From Sphingomonas tagetis (GTDB lineage: Bacteria > Pseudomonadota > Alphaproteobacteria > Sphingomonadales > Sphingomonadaceae), in contig NZ_JAMLDX010000016.1 in assembly GCF_024211275.1 (NCBI RefSeq), forward strand, positions 1 through 64,000: a stretch of 64,000 nucleotides of DNA. The letters run 5' to 3'. The position numbers were made by a program, and so were the translations under genes. Positions 1 through 9,542 of the stretch are shown piece by piece. The notes beneath the pieces were generated by a model that did no database searches, had not been told where the DNA came from, and saw only the letters and a list, made by a program, of their open reading frames with translations. Positions within the stretch are counted from its first letter, which is position 1; every line of letters begins with the position of its first letter.

Positions 1-241
1 AAGCCGCGCTTCACTTCACCAAGATCAGCGGAAAACCGAAATCCCCATAATGCACCGCGTGCGGCCCGCGGGTTCCTGCATTAGAGGCTTTCGTACGCCT
101 TCGGCGCCCCGAAACCCTTCACAGTATCGGTCGTTCAGCTAATCTCAACCTGCTCCCAAAGCCGCCATTTGTAAATTTTCTGCATGGCGTAGAGCCCCAG
201 GCTCGTCAGTCGAGGTCATCCGTTCGAATTGATGGCCACAA
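1..241. other. Non-coding left edge
   Basis: No convincing coding frame, RNA gene or repeat is visible here. The gene to the right ends at 242 on the minus strand, so this stretch lies downstream of it. A TTCGAA-containing stretch near 229-237 slightly resembles a tRNA T-loop, but no acceptor or anticodon arm surrounds it. Confidence 0.5.
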
Positions 242-1234
242 CTATTGGCTAAGGTCGATGCAGAACGCCGCGGCATTTATCGGCCGGAAGCCGTCGCGGC
301 GGCTCCAGGACATGTGGCCGCCGAGCCGCTCGACTAGGGCGCACGCATCGGTGCGGCCAAGGTTCACCGCCCTTAGCGCCTGCTCCGCAACCCTGACGTG
401 GAGGACGGGCGATCCATCGATGTGGCCGGTGGCCGCGTCCAGAACGTCCGTCAGCATCAGCACCTCGATCTCGTCGAGCGGCAGCGTGGCCAGGAACTCG
501 ATCGCGACGCGGAGCGCGGCGGAGCAGATGGCGTCGCGGTGCATCTCGAGCCGCTTGCCCATCGCCAGCGTCTTGAACGACGCCTTGCCCGACTTCAGCA
601 GCGTCACAGTCTCCTCGGGCATGTCCTCGAGGTCTAGCCCATCCACGATGGCGATGACCCGACCGTCGATGAACATTGTGTCGATGCCCTCGACCGAGAA
701 TGGCAGCCGGCCCAGCCCGCTATGCTCCTCGAGGGCGGCGACCAGGGCGTCGGGCTCGCGCGCCACGACGCGCCGCGCCGCGGCAGCCTTCGCAGTCCGG
801 GCGGCGGCGGCCTCGACTGCCGCCGAATGATTGCCGTCGTCGCGCGCCCGCGCGGCGACGACACCATCGGCCAACCCGCCTCTTACCTTGTCCCCTCGCC
901 TGAGCACCCTGTCCAGCCAGCCTGGCTCGTAGGCATCGAGCCGCGACCGCGCGGCGAGTTCCTCGTCGTCGCGACGCATGGGCGCCGCCTCGTCGGGTGC
1001 CGTCGCCGTGGTCAGCCAGTCACGCTTCGAGAATGAAACGCGATGGGCGCCAGTGAGCGCCTCGACGATCTCCTCGTATTCCGCGGCCGCCTGCGCGGAC
1101 GCATCCAGCATCGCCTCGCGATGCAACGCGTTCTGGCGCGCCACCCGCTGCCGCTCAGCCTGCTTGGCTGCTCGATCCATCGCGCGCATCGTGCGCACCA
1201 TCCCGCGCGTGAACTGACGCGACGTTACCATCAT
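242..1234 (-). CDS. Hypothetical protein, 330 aa
   Basis: I do not recognise this family. The N-terminal third is rich in Arg, Ala, Gln and Glu and looks helical or coiled (residues about 5-60). It is followed by an Ala/Arg-rich linker and a more globular C-terminal half from about residue 170, which reads like a compact alpha/beta domain. No catalytic motif, signal peptide or membrane segment is visible. Three start codons are stacked (GTG at 1237, ATG at 1234, ATG at 1231). ATG 1234 is chosen because AAGG lies a few bases upstream. It is divergent from the thermonuclease gene at 1309. Codon use is the GC-rich type of the rest of this island. Confidence 0.7.
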   Translation of the reverse strand: MMVTSRQFTRGMVRTMRAMDRAAKQAERQRVARQNALHREAMLDASAQAAAEYEEIVEALTGAHRVSFSKRDWLTTATAPDEAAPMRRDDEELAARSRLDAYEPGWLDRVLRRGDKVRGGLADGVVAARARDDGNHSAAVEAAAARTAKAAAARRVVAREPDALVAALEEHSGLGRLPFSVEGIDTMFIDGRVIAIVDGLDLEDMPEETVTLLKSGKASFKTLAMGKRLEMHRDAICSAALRVAIEFLATLPLDEIEVLMLTDVLDAATGHIDGSPVLHVRVAEQALRAVNLGRTDACALVERLGGHMSWSRRDGFRPINAAAFCIDLSQ

Positions 1235-1308
1235 CACGCCTTGGACTTCCGTTCCCGTTCCGCCACTTATACGGCGTCGGCCCCTGGCGGCCAGAGGGGG
1301 GATCGCAC

Positions 1309-1944
1309 TTGTCCTGGATCATCATCGCGCTAGCCGCGCAGGCGTCGTTCGCGGGGTCGGCGACCGTCGTCGACGGCGACACGCTGCATGTCGGGACCGA
1401 GCGCGTGCGGCTGTTCGGGATCGACGCCCCGGAGCTGTCCCAGAGTTGCGACGCCGGAACGTCGAAGACGGCCTGCGGCCAACTCGCGGCGCGGTGGCTG
1501 AGGGCTCGCGTTCAGGGGCGTACCGTGCAGTGCTCCGCCGTCGATACGGATCGATACGGACGGATCGTCGCACGCTGCAGTATCAACGGCGCCGACCTCG
1601 GGCAGATAATCGTCGATGCGGGGTGGGCCACCGCCTATCGGAAATACTCACTCCAATACGTCGATGCGGAGCAGCGCGCCCGAACGGCGAGGCGCGGCAT
1701 CTGGGCGTTCGGCTTCGAGCGGCCGGAGGCATACCGGCGCGCGAAGAGCGCGAGCGTCGCTCCGCAGGTTCCTCCCGACCCGACCTGCCTGGTGAAGGGC
1801 AACGTGAGCTCCAAAGGCGCGCGCATCTACCACCTCCCGGGTTCACGGGACTATCCAGCGGTCCGGATCGACCCAAACAGAGGGGAGCGGTGGTTCTGCA
1901 GCGCTTCCGGGGCGACCGCCGCCGGCTGGCGCTCGGCGCGCTGA
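1309..1944 (+). CDS. Thermonuclease-family (SNase-like) nuclease
   Basis: This is a staphylococcal-nuclease-fold enzyme predicted to hydrolyse DNA or RNA phosphodiesters with calcium. The fold starts at about residue 18. VVDGDT supplies D22, VRLFGIDAPE supplies R34, D39 and E42, and DRYGR at 81-85 supplies the second arginine, so the usual catalytic set is present. A C-terminal extension (about 160-211) has the KGN...IYHLPG...GERWFC...AGWR pattern that often follows SNase domains. The first 15 residues are hydrophobic and may be a signal peptide or anchor, which would place the enzyme outside the cytoplasm. The start is TTG; no better start precedes the DGDT motif. It converges with the next gene, with a 3-base gap. 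Confidence 0.88.
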   Translation: MSWIIIALAAQASFAGSATVVDGDTLHVGTERVRLFGIDAPELSQSCDAGTSKTACGQLAARWLRARVQGRTVQCSAVDTDRYGRIVARCSINGADLGQIIVDAGWATAYRKYSLQYVDAEQRARTARRGIWAFGFERPEAYRRAKSASVAPQVPPDPTCLVKGNVSSKGARIYHLPGSRDYPAVRIDPNRGERWFCSASGATAAGWRSAR

Positions 1945-1947
1945 CGG

Positions 1948-3270
1948 TCAGCGGAGCGTCCGCTCCCGCAGGGCCGGGGCGTCGGCGGCGGAAATCGCGC
2001 CCGCCTTCCGCTCGACGGCGATGCGCTTGAGCGGCGTCGCGCCGACAGGAAGCGACCGCTCGATCACGAGGCCGCCTCCCGCCGACGCAAGCGCGTCCTG
2101 AAGGGTCGAGACGTCGCCGCACCAGATCGTCTCCGCGTCCCTGTCCCGCCCGGGGTCGGGACCGACACCGCCCGCCTCGAACGCCACCGGACGCATCTGC
2201 ATGCGCTCGGCACCCGCGACCGCGCTGACCTCGACGCCGTAGTCCGGCCGCGCGGCGCTCCGCAGCACCAGACGACCATCGTCAGCAAGCCCGGTCGACA
2301 TCCCCTCGGTCACCTCGTAGCCAAGGCCGGCAAGGCCCTCGAGCACCGCCGCGCGACGCGCGGCTGCGGCACGCGAGGCACGTAGCGCATCGATGGCGGC
2401 ACGGTCCGCGGCGATCGCCGTCTCCAGCGCCGCCACGTCGAATGCCACGATGTCGGCTTCCGGAACGGCTCCACCGACCGCCCTTAGTTCGGCGCGGACG
2501 AGCAGCAGGTCCGCACGGAGCGAAGCGCGCATGCGCGCCTCGGCGATGCTGCGACCGGTCTCCACCTCCAACCCGTCGACCAGAAGCCGCCGTCGGGCCG
2601 GAGCCGCCGAGGCGGCCTCCTCGAGCCGCGCTCGCGGCCCTGCCGTATCCGCTCCTCCGATCACGTCGAGCTCGTCCAACCGCGCGGCGATCCGCTCGAC
2701 CGCCGGGTCCACGGGGGCGGCCGGCTGCGCGGCGAGGTAGTCTGCGAAGGTCGAGGCAGGCGAGCCGTCCCTGAGGGTCGCCGCAAGGTCTCGGGTAACG
2801 TCATTGCCCTTCTCCGCTACCGCGTCGGCGAGAAGCTCGAAGCCGGCGGCGAGCGCCTGGGCGTCGCCCCGCTCCAAGGCCGTGGCCACACCGGGATCAA
2901 GCGGAGCCTGAAGCTCCCGCAAACGGCGAAGCAGAGCTGCCGCGGCCTCGCGGCCGCGACGCTCCTTCGAGCGCGCGGCGGCCTGCTCGGCCGCGACCGC
3001 CGTCAGTCGTCGCTGCATGTCGGCGCGCAGGAAGTCCTCCTCGACAGGAGCCTGCTTCTGCAGGTCCATGAAGCGGTCCGCCGCGATAAGGGCGGCCAGC
3101 GCTTCGCGCCGCCTGTTCGCGGCCGCCAGCGCATCCTCGTCGATGCAGTCGTTCCGGCGCCCGATACGCGTCCACTCCGCCAACGCCGCGTCGACGCGGG
3201 CCAGTTGGCCCTGGCAGATCTCCAGGATCTCCTCGCGCGTCACGATGCGCACGACCTTCGGACCGCTCAC
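1948..3270 (-). CDS. Coiled-coil protein, last gene of the four-gene operon
   Basis: This 440-residue protein is not a family I can name. After a short N-terminal motif (SGPKVVRIVTREEI) come long Ala/Arg/Glu-rich helices (about residues 20-330), probably coiled coil. A small C-terminal alpha/beta segment follows, containing GYEVTEG, LVLRSAARPDYGVEVSA and MRPVAFE, which looks like a compact beta-sheet domain. The start is GTG at 3270, giving a GTGA overlap with the stop of the helicase gene. A longer frame reaching 4791 is open, but it runs antisense-quality sequence through the helicase gene and is rejected. The overlap implies translational coupling. It may be a structural or adaptor subunit for the helicase/ATPase proteins, by inference from context only. 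Confidence 0.8.
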   Translation of the reverse strand: MSGPKVVRIVTREEILEICQGQLARVDAALAEWTRIGRRNDCIDEDALAAANRRREALAALIAADRFMDLQKQAPVEEDFLRADMQRRLTAVAAEQAAARSKERRGREAAAALLRRLRELQAPLDPGVATALERGDAQALAAGFELLADAVAEKGNDVTRDLAATLRDGSPASTFADYLAAQPAAPVDPAVERIAARLDELDVIGGADTAGPRARLEEAASAAPARRRLLVDGLEVETGRSIAEARMRASLRADLLLVRAELRAVGGAVPEADIVAFDVAALETAIAADRAAIDALRASRAAAARRAAVLEGLAGLGYEVTEGMSTGLADDGRLVLRSAARPDYGVEVSAVAGAERMQMRPVAFEAGGVGPDPGRDRDAETIWCGDVSTLQDALASAGGGLVIERSLPVGATPLKRIAVERKAGAISAADAPALRERTLR

Positions 3271-6200
3271 GCCAACACCCCCATCGCCGATATGACCGCC
3301 CTGCGCAGCCGCTCGCGCTCCTGCTCCGGCTCGTGGAACCAGCGGTGCGAAGACACCCGGTGGATCGCCGGTATCGAGCGCCGGAGCACGTCGGGCCGCC
3401 ACATCTCGCGCGCGCGCGCCCTCTCGAGCAGCGGATGCCTCGGCGCGTCGCACTCGATCCCGATTCCGTAGAGGCCCGTGCGCGGATCCTCGATCGCGAA
3501 GTCGAGACCGAACGCACCGTCGTCGCCGACCGACGCGGGCTCCCAGCCAAGCGAGCGAATCTCGTCGGCCACGGCCGCCTCGAGCCCGTCGCCGCTCCCT
3601 TCGTGATATCGCGGGCGACGCTGTTCCGGCGTGAGGCGGGAGAGCAGCGCCTCCGCGGCGTCCAGGTCGCCGTCGGACAGCGCGCGGGCATACTCGAAGT
3701 AGGCCTGGAGGAAGTCGCGCGGGCTGGCCGCCTGTCGGCGGGTCGAGAGCAGGTCCGAGATGAGCGGGATCGGCATCGAGGTGACCAGCACCACCTTCTG
3801 GCGGGCCCGTGTGACGGCGACGTTCAGGCGCCGCTCGCCGCCGGTCTGGCCCAGCACGCCGAACGAGCGGCGGAACGTCCCCTGCGCGTTGCGGCCGAAC
3901 GTCGACGAGAAGATGATCACGTCGCGCTCGTCCCCCTGCACGTTCTCGACGTTCTTGACGAACAGGCCCATGTCCTCGCCACCCTCCACGCGCTCGCGTT
4001 CGCGGGTGAGCGCCGTGCGGAATGCGGAATCCCGCTCGGCGCGGTCCTCGAGCACCTCCTCGATCAGATCGGCCTGCTTGCGGTTGAAGGTCACCACGCC
4101 GACCGTGGGCGGGTTGCCGCCGCCCGCCGTCCAGATGTCGCGCAGCACGTCCGCCACGCGCTCCGCCTCCTCTGGGTTCGTCTGATCGACGTAGGTGCCG
4201 TCGACGCGGATCATCTCGACCGGCCGCTTGCGCCGGACCTCGTCGGCCGGATGCCGGGCAGGGACGCTCAGCCGGTTGACGTAGAACGAGGCGTTCGAGA
4301 ACTGGATGAGCTCGCGATAGGCGGACCGGTAGTGGATCTGAAGGGTCGTCGAGGGCAGCACCGTCTTCGCCAGCTGGAGGAGGTCGGGGCAGTCCTTGAT
4401 CTCGCGCCGGTTCCACGTCTCCTCGACCGCCTCCCGCTCCTCCTCCGGCACGTCCTCCTCGGCCGCCTGCCCCTCGAACACCTCCGCCTCGTCGCTCTCG
4501 ACGCGGCTGGAAAAGAAGGCGGTCGGCGGCATCTGCTTCTCGTCGCCGCTCACTATCATCGCGCCGCTGCGGTAGAGCGTCGGAAGCGCATACTCGACCG
4601 GCATCTGCGAGGCCTCGTCGAAGATGACCGTATCGAAGAGCGCCTTGCGCAGCGGAAGCAGGCGGCTCGCGACATCGGGGTTGACGAGCCAGACCGGGCG
4701 GAGGCGCATCAGGCCGAGGTCTGCCCCGCGCTCGACGAACTCGCGCAGCCGGCGCGCGCGCACGCCGCGCAGCCTGGTGATGTCCTCCCATTCGCGGAAC
4801 GGCCTCAGCCGACTGGCGTCCAGTCCATCGACGAGGAGCCGCCGGTTGAGGCCGCGCATCTCCCGCTCCGCCGACTTGAGCGAAGTTGCCTTCGCCTCGA
4901 GTTCGTCCGCCTCGAGCATCAGGGTGGGATCCGACGTCTCCATGCGCGACTTCCAGGCGAGCCGGGCCTCGACGCCCATGATGCGGCGAACCGTCGGCTC
5001 AAGCTCCGTCCGCGGCAGCTCCTCCAGCCGACCGCGTATCCTGGCGAGCTGGGCGAACACTTCCATCGCGTCCTCGCCGAGCTGCGGCACCCGCGCCCGG
5101 AAACGCTGATAGGCCGCGACGTGGGACAGCTCATCGACCAGCGGCGCGACGGCCGCGACGCCGGGCGCGTTCGCGGCGATGGCGGTCTCCCGCGCTTCCG
5201 ACCAGGCATCCAGCATCCAGGGCTGCAAGCCGGCGAGCGCGGCACGCGAGGCCGTCCGTGCGGCGTGGCGCGCGAGACCCTGGTCGATGCCCTCCATCAG
5301 ATCCTCGACCGCTCCGCGTGTGGCGGCGCGCGCCATCGCGACGGCGATGCGCGGCTCGGGATAGGATTCGTGCCGCGCCACGAGCGCCTCGGCGGCGGCC
5401 AACTCGGCCTGGACCGCCCGCGCATGCACGAGCAGTTCAGGAACCCTCACCGGAGGGAGGTGACCTGCCGGCTCCCCGACGTCCACGGTCACCGCGACCA
5501 GGCGCGAACGCAGTGGCCGCAACCCGGTCTCGCGGTGAAGCGCGGCACCGAACGCCGACCGGTCCGCGAGCCCCTCCCGCTTCATGAGGCCGCGACGCCG
5601 CCAGGCCGCCATCCAGCGCCCCGGCGACAGCCGCTGTAGCACTGTCGGGTGCCGGAGCAGTCGGTCCGAGATCGCGAGCCATTCCTCCAATTCCGCGTCG
5701 TCCATCGCCCGCGCGACCTCGACGGCATCTGTCGGAGCGTCGTCCGCAGGCAGGGCGAGCATCGCCCGCTCGAGGTCCGAGAGCTCCGCCTGCGCGGGCG
5801 TCGAGCCGGGTTGGCGATCCGCCGTGCCGGCGAACCGGTCGAGCCAGCGCGCGAGGCGCTCGCGCTGCGCCTCGTCGAGTTCCAGCAGGGTCCTGCCGTT
5901 CGCCGTCGACCAGGCGCGATAGGGTTCGGGATCCTCGATCGCCAGTGCGTCAGGCGTCCTTTCAAGGATCTCGCCCCGCGACGCCTCCGCGACGTGGAAG
6001 GCGCGTAGATCGTCGCCGAAGGTCTCCACGCTCCCGTCGTCGGTTCCGAACGCCCGTGTGTCGGACAGCGGGCTGCCCTCGTATCGGGCCGGGAGCCAGA
6101 GCCGCGCCGTCGGCGCGCAGACCTCCTGCAGCACGGCCAGCCTGCCGGGATCGAGCGCGGCCAGGGTGTGGCGCAAGGACGGGAGCGCCGGCGTTATCCC

Positions 6201-9200
6201 GTCGCGGGCGAGCCCGACGAGATCGCCGAGCACTAGACGGTAGGAGAGCCCCGTCTGTTCGTCCACCGCATGGAGCGCGCGGTGCTGGCCGTCGAGGTCG
6301 CGCTCCAGTGACTCGATGCGAGCCGCAGTCTGCTCGCGCTGCTGACGCCACCCCGATGCGCCCTGCGGGCGCTGGAACAGCTCTTCCAGCTGCTCGCGGA
6401 CCGCGCGGATAACTGGTTCGCGATCCTTGTTGACGTCGTTCACCATCACGATGCGGTTGCCGAGGCCCGCGGCCTCGAGACGCTTGTGCACCACCTCCAG
6501 CGCCGCCTGTTTCTGGCAAACGACCAGCAGACTGCGGCCGGTCCCGATCGCGTCGGCGACCATGTTGACGATCGTCTGGCTCTTGCCCGTCCCCGGCGGC
6601 CCCTCGACGAGCAGACCCCGGCCGGACCTCGCCTCCAGCACGGCGGTTTCCTGAGAAGGATCGCTGTCCGCCGTGAAGTAGCGCTCTCGCTCGGGAACGT
6701 GTGGGACCTCCGCGCGGCGGATCTCCTCGCCCACCCTGAACGCGGTCTCCAGGCTGCTGCCGGCGGGCGGCATGGCCTTCAACTGGCGCAGGTCCTCCAT
6801 GACGGCCTGACCCATGAAGCCGAGATGGAAGAGCGCGGCGGAGCAGAATATCCGGTCCTCGCCAGGCGCAACCCTCAGATCCTTCGAGGGGAGCGGCACA
6901 AGTGAGTGCCCCTGCGCATCGGCCAACTCGCCGAACGCCTCAACCACCTCGGCAGCGGTCGCCGAAGAGCGACCCAGCACCTCGTCCGCCACCTCGCGCC
7001 ACCGTCGTGCCGCATCGATCCCGAGGAGCGTCTCGAACGCGGGATTGAGGCGGACCTCCTCGCGATCCCGGTCGAACGCGAGCGTCACCCGTCCGCGCGA
7101 GCCCGTCTCCGGATGGATCCTGATCGGCCACAGCAGCACCGGCGCGATCCGCGGGCGCGTCGACCGGTTCGCCTCCTGCATCACCAGGAACGGGAAGCCG
7201 AGGTAAAGCCCGTCGATACCGGTGTCGCGGCGGTAGAGCGTAGCGTGTCCGTGCAGGGTGCGGAGGCGTCGCTCTATGCGCGGGTCCTCGACGAAGGCAT
7301 GCGGATCGACGTCGATGACCTGCTCGTTCCGCAGGAGCAGGTGATCGAGCAGCGAGGCGGCGGTCCGGCGTGGACTGTCGAGTTCGGCGAGGTCGACGCG
7401 CGCCGTCGTCTTCCCAACGATGAGCCTGGTCAGGGGGCCGCGCATGATGGCGCCGGTGATGCGCCGCGCGTAGAAGTCGAGCAGCGTGGCGACGTAGGCC
7501 TGACGCGGCGGCCGGCGCCACTCGTCCGTCGGCACCGCCAGCAGCGCCAACGCCCGCGCGAGCGGCAGCCGACGCTCGAGCCTGAACTGGTCGCCCCACT
7601 CGTCGATCCGGTCCCGGCCGCATCTGGCGAAGCCCTCGAGGCGCCTCTCGATCTCGGCGTGCAGTTCGCGACGGGACGTCGCGGTCCAAGCGAGGGCGGC
7701 ATCCCGATCGAAGGCGTCGACCCCGGCGCGGCGCGCGGCCTCCGCCGCCTCCTCGACGATCGCATCGGCGGCGCGGAACTGCGTGGACGCAGCGCTCAGG
7801 AGGAGAATCAGGTCCTCCTCCTCGGTCACCCGCCGCTCGACGATGGCTAGGAGGCCGGGATGGTCCGTGTCGGGCAGGATCCGGCGGCGCTCGTCCCAGA
7901 CGGCGGCCAGACGGCTCTTGGACGTCGAAAGTGCCGTCACACGCAGCTGCGCCTCGTCTAGCTCGACGTCGAGCTGACGCGCGCGCTCGCGCACCCGGGC
8001 CTCGCGGCGCTTGAGGCGCGCAAGCCAGACCTCGTCGTCCTCGCGCTCCAGCCGATCCGGCACGGGACCGGTGATCAGCGCGTGACCCTCCTCAGGATGG
8101 TCGAGGAGCCAGCCGGGGGTCACGATCTCGCCGCGCACGACGAGCGGCATGGACGGGTTGAGCGCCTTCAGCGCCAGCGCAAGTCGCATGTCCTCGGAGA
8201 CGCCTTCGAGCGTCGCGATCGACCGTATCTCGGCTCGGAGGCCGGCATGCTGTCCAGCCTCCTCGAGCCAGGTGGCGACCTCACCACCGAGAAGCATCGA
8301 GCGCGCCTCGTCCCAGGCACCCGCCTCCGCGCCAGCCAGGGCGAAACGCTCTGGGCTGGCGTGGCGGGCGCCGGCAAGCCGGATCGACCTCCTTCCCTCG
8401 TGGTCCCCGGCCTGCCGGAGCGTCGGCGGCGCGTCCGGCATCTCGCCGACGAGCCAGCGTTGGACCTCGCCCCACTGCCAGCGTTCGTGGCGGTCGAGCG
8501 ACAGCAGGCCCCGCAGGAGCGTGTCCACCGGTGGTGCGAGCCCGTCCGGTATCGGTGCACCGTTCGTGAGCACGGAGATGAGGAAGGTCTGGTCGTCCGC
8601 GCCGGCGAAACACTCGCCGCGCGTGACCTGCTCGAGGATGAGCATGCCCAGGCTCCACCAGTCGCTGGCGGCGGCGACGCCGCCGGCGACGGCTTCCGGA
8701 GCGGTGTAGCGCGTTATCTCGAGCGGCGAGACGACGTCGAGGTCGTATTCCGACAGGCGGGCCGAGCCGAACCCGCCGAGCACCAGATCTAGCGGCTCAC
8801 GCCGACGGACCAGAATTGCCCCTGGCCGCAGGTCTCGGTGGCGCAGCCCGCATTCGCCCAAGGCGGCGAGCGCACCGCCCACCTCGCGCAGGATGCTCGA
8901 CATCGTGGCGTGGTCGTCGGCGAGCAGTCCGAGGTCGGCGAACGTGCCGCCCCGCAAATCCTCGGAGACCTCGTAGGCCCGCTCCTCCCAGCGACCCGTC
9001 TCGAAGATCTCGGGCACGTGGTCACGGTCGAGCGCGCGAAGCGCGTCATACACCTCCGTGTCCGGCTCGCTTCCGTTCGCGTAGAGCGTGAGCACCGCTT
9101 CGCGCCCGTCCTCGCCATGCACGACCTCGTATCGTTCGCGCACCTGGCTCGTGGTCGGTAGGCGCCGGATCAGCCGCCAGCCCGCGACGACCGTCTCGGA

Positions 9201-9542
9201 AGCGGCGTCCGCAGCGCTATCCGCGTCGTCCACCGCTGCGCCCGAAGCGGGATCGGCCCGCGTCGTCGCTCCAGCCGGTGCGTCGGCCTCCGCGCCATCG
9301 GCGATGTCGCCACCGCACTCGGCGCACATTATGTCGCCGATTTCCACCGCATGACCGTTCACGCACAGCTGCGCCGTCGGCACGGCGGAAGTGGTCCGGG
9401 CCGCCTGCTCGGGCCGCCAGCCTTCGGGCCGAAGTGGCTGCGACGACAGTGGCCAGTCGCACGGGACCCCGTCGACCTCGCCCTCGCAGAATGTCTCGCT
9501 CGGCGCGCGTTCGGTCCGGCAGTTGGGGCAGAACCTGATCAA
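3267..9542 (-). CDS. Giant zinc-ribbon / pseudokinase / DUF4011 / SF1 helicase / nuclease protein
   Basis: This 2091-residue protein has several modules. Residues 1-80 hold two zinc-ribbon-like Cys clusters (C5, C8, C19, C28; C60, C73, C76). Residues about 122-370 form a protein-kinase fold with HRDL at 235-238 and APE at 281-283. However, the ATP-binding lysine is missing (AVLTLYA) and DFG reads GFG at 257-259, so it is probably a pseudokinase. A DUF4011-like region spans about 690-850. A UPF1-like SF1 helicase follows: Walker A GPPGTGKS near 980, DEAS Walker B near 1640, then QGDERDV and NVAVTRARQ. The C-terminal 110 residues match the REase_MTES_1575 / Vsr-like nuclease fold (LDFAI, GIECD). 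The TTG start overlaps the upstream stop as TTGA. It is predicted to unwind and cut nucleic acid and resembles the kinase-helicase logic of Mokosh-type defence without being the same. Confidence 0.9.
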   Translation of the reverse strand: MIRFCPNCRTERAPSETFCEGEVDGVPCDWPLSSQPLRPEGWRPEQAARTTSAVPTAQLCVNGHAVEIGDIMCAECGGDIADGAEADAPAGATTRADPASGAAVDDADSAADAASETVVAGWRLIRRLPTTSQVRERYEVVHGEDGREAVLTLYANGSEPDTEVYDALRALDRDHVPEIFETGRWEERAYEVSEDLRGGTFADLGLLADDHATMSSILREVGGALAALGECGLRHRDLRPGAILVRRREPLDLVLGGFGSARLSEYDLDVVSPLEITRYTAPEAVAGGVAAASDWWSLGMLILEQVTRGECFAGADDQTFLISVLTNGAPIPDGLAPPVDTLLRGLLSLDRHERWQWGEVQRWLVGEMPDAPPTLRQAGDHEGRRSIRLAGARHASPERFALAGAEAGAWDEARSMLLGGEVATWLEEAGQHAGLRAEIRSIATLEGVSEDMRLALALKALNPSMPLVVRGEIVTPGWLLDHPEEGHALITGPVPDRLEREDDEVWLARLKRREARVRERARQLDVELDEAQLRVTALSTSKSRLAAVWDERRRILPDTDHPGLLAIVERRVTEEEDLILLLSAASTQFRAADAIVEEAAEAARRAGVDAFDRDAALAWTATSRRELHAEIERRLEGFARCGRDRIDEWGDQFRLERRLPLARALALLAVPTDEWRRPPRQAYVATLLDFYARRITGAIMRGPLTRLIVGKTTARVDLAELDSPRRTAASLLDHLLLRNEQVIDVDPHAFVEDPRIERRLRTLHGHATLYRRDTGIDGLYLGFPFLVMQEANRSTRPRIAPVLLWPIRIHPETGSRGRVTLAFDRDREEVRLNPAFETLLGIDAARRWREVADEVLGRSSATAAEVVEAFGELADAQGHSLVPLPSKDLRVAPGEDRIFCSAALFHLGFMGQAVMEDLRQLKAMPPAGSSLETAFRVGEEIRRAEVPHVPERERYFTADSDPSQETAVLEARSGRGLLVEGPPGTGKSQTIVNMVADAIGTGRSLLVVCQKQAALEVVHKRLEAAGLGNRIVMVNDVNKDREPVIRAVREQLEELFQRPQGASGWRQQREQTAARIESLERDLDGQHRALHAVDEQTGLSYRLVLGDLVGLARDGITPALPSLRHTLAALDPGRLAVLQEVCAPTARLWLPARYEGSPLSDTRAFGTDDGSVETFGDDLRAFHVAEASRGEILERTPDALAIEDPEPYRAWSTANGRTLLELDEAQRERLARWLDRFAGTADRQPGSTPAQAELSDLERAMLALPADDAPTDAVEVARAMDDAELEEWLAISDRLLRHPTVLQRLSPGRWMAAWRRRGLMKREGLADRSAFGAALHRETGLRPLRSRLVAVTVDVGEPAGHLPPVRVPELLVHARAVQAELAAAEALVARHESYPEPRIAVAMARAATRGAVEDLMEGIDQGLARHAARTASRAALAGLQPWMLDAWSEARETAIAANAPGVAAVAPLVDELSHVAAYQRFRARVPQLGEDAMEVFAQLARIRGRLEELPRTELEPTVRRIMGVEARLAWKSRMETSDPTLMLEADELEAKATSLKSAEREMRGLNRRLLVDGLDASRLRPFREWEDITRLRGVRARRLREFVERGADLGLMRLRPVWLVNPDVASRLLPLRKALFDTVIFDEASQMPVEYALPTLYRSGAMIVSGDEKQMPPTAFFSSRVESDEAEVFEGQAAEEDVPEEEREAVEETWNRREIKDCPDLLQLAKTVLPSTTLQIHYRSAYRELIQFSNASFYVNRLSVPARHPADEVRRKRPVEMIRVDGTYVDQTNPEEAERVADVLRDIWTAGGGNPPTVGVVTFNRKQADLIEEVLEDRAERDSAFRTALTRERERVEGGEDMGLFVKNVENVQGDERDVIIFSSTFGRNAQGTFRRSFGVLGQTGGERRLNVAVTRARQKVVLVTSMPIPLISDLLSTRRQAASPRDFLQAYFEYARALSDGDLDAAEALLSRLTPEQRRPRYHEGSGDGLEAAVADEIRSLGWEPASVGDDGAFGLDFAIEDPRTGLYGIGIECDAPRHPLLERARAREMWRPDVLRRSIPAIHRVSSHRWFHEPEQERERLRRAVISAMGVLA

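Noticed and set aside
3271..4791. N-terminal extension of the 440-aa coiled-coil gene
   Set aside because: The frame is open but overlaps the helicase gene on the same strand with low-complexity Arg/Pro/Gly sequence. GTG 3270 gives a clean GTGA overlap.
3333..5639. 768-codon frame on the plus strand
   Set aside because: It is antisense to the giant helicase gene, whose motifs are unambiguous. High GC keeps this opposite frame open.
3267..9542. Mokosh system
   Set aside because: Kinase plus helicase is shared in outline, but the kinase is degenerate, the nuclease is REase_MTES_1575-like rather than PLD, and the partner genes differ.
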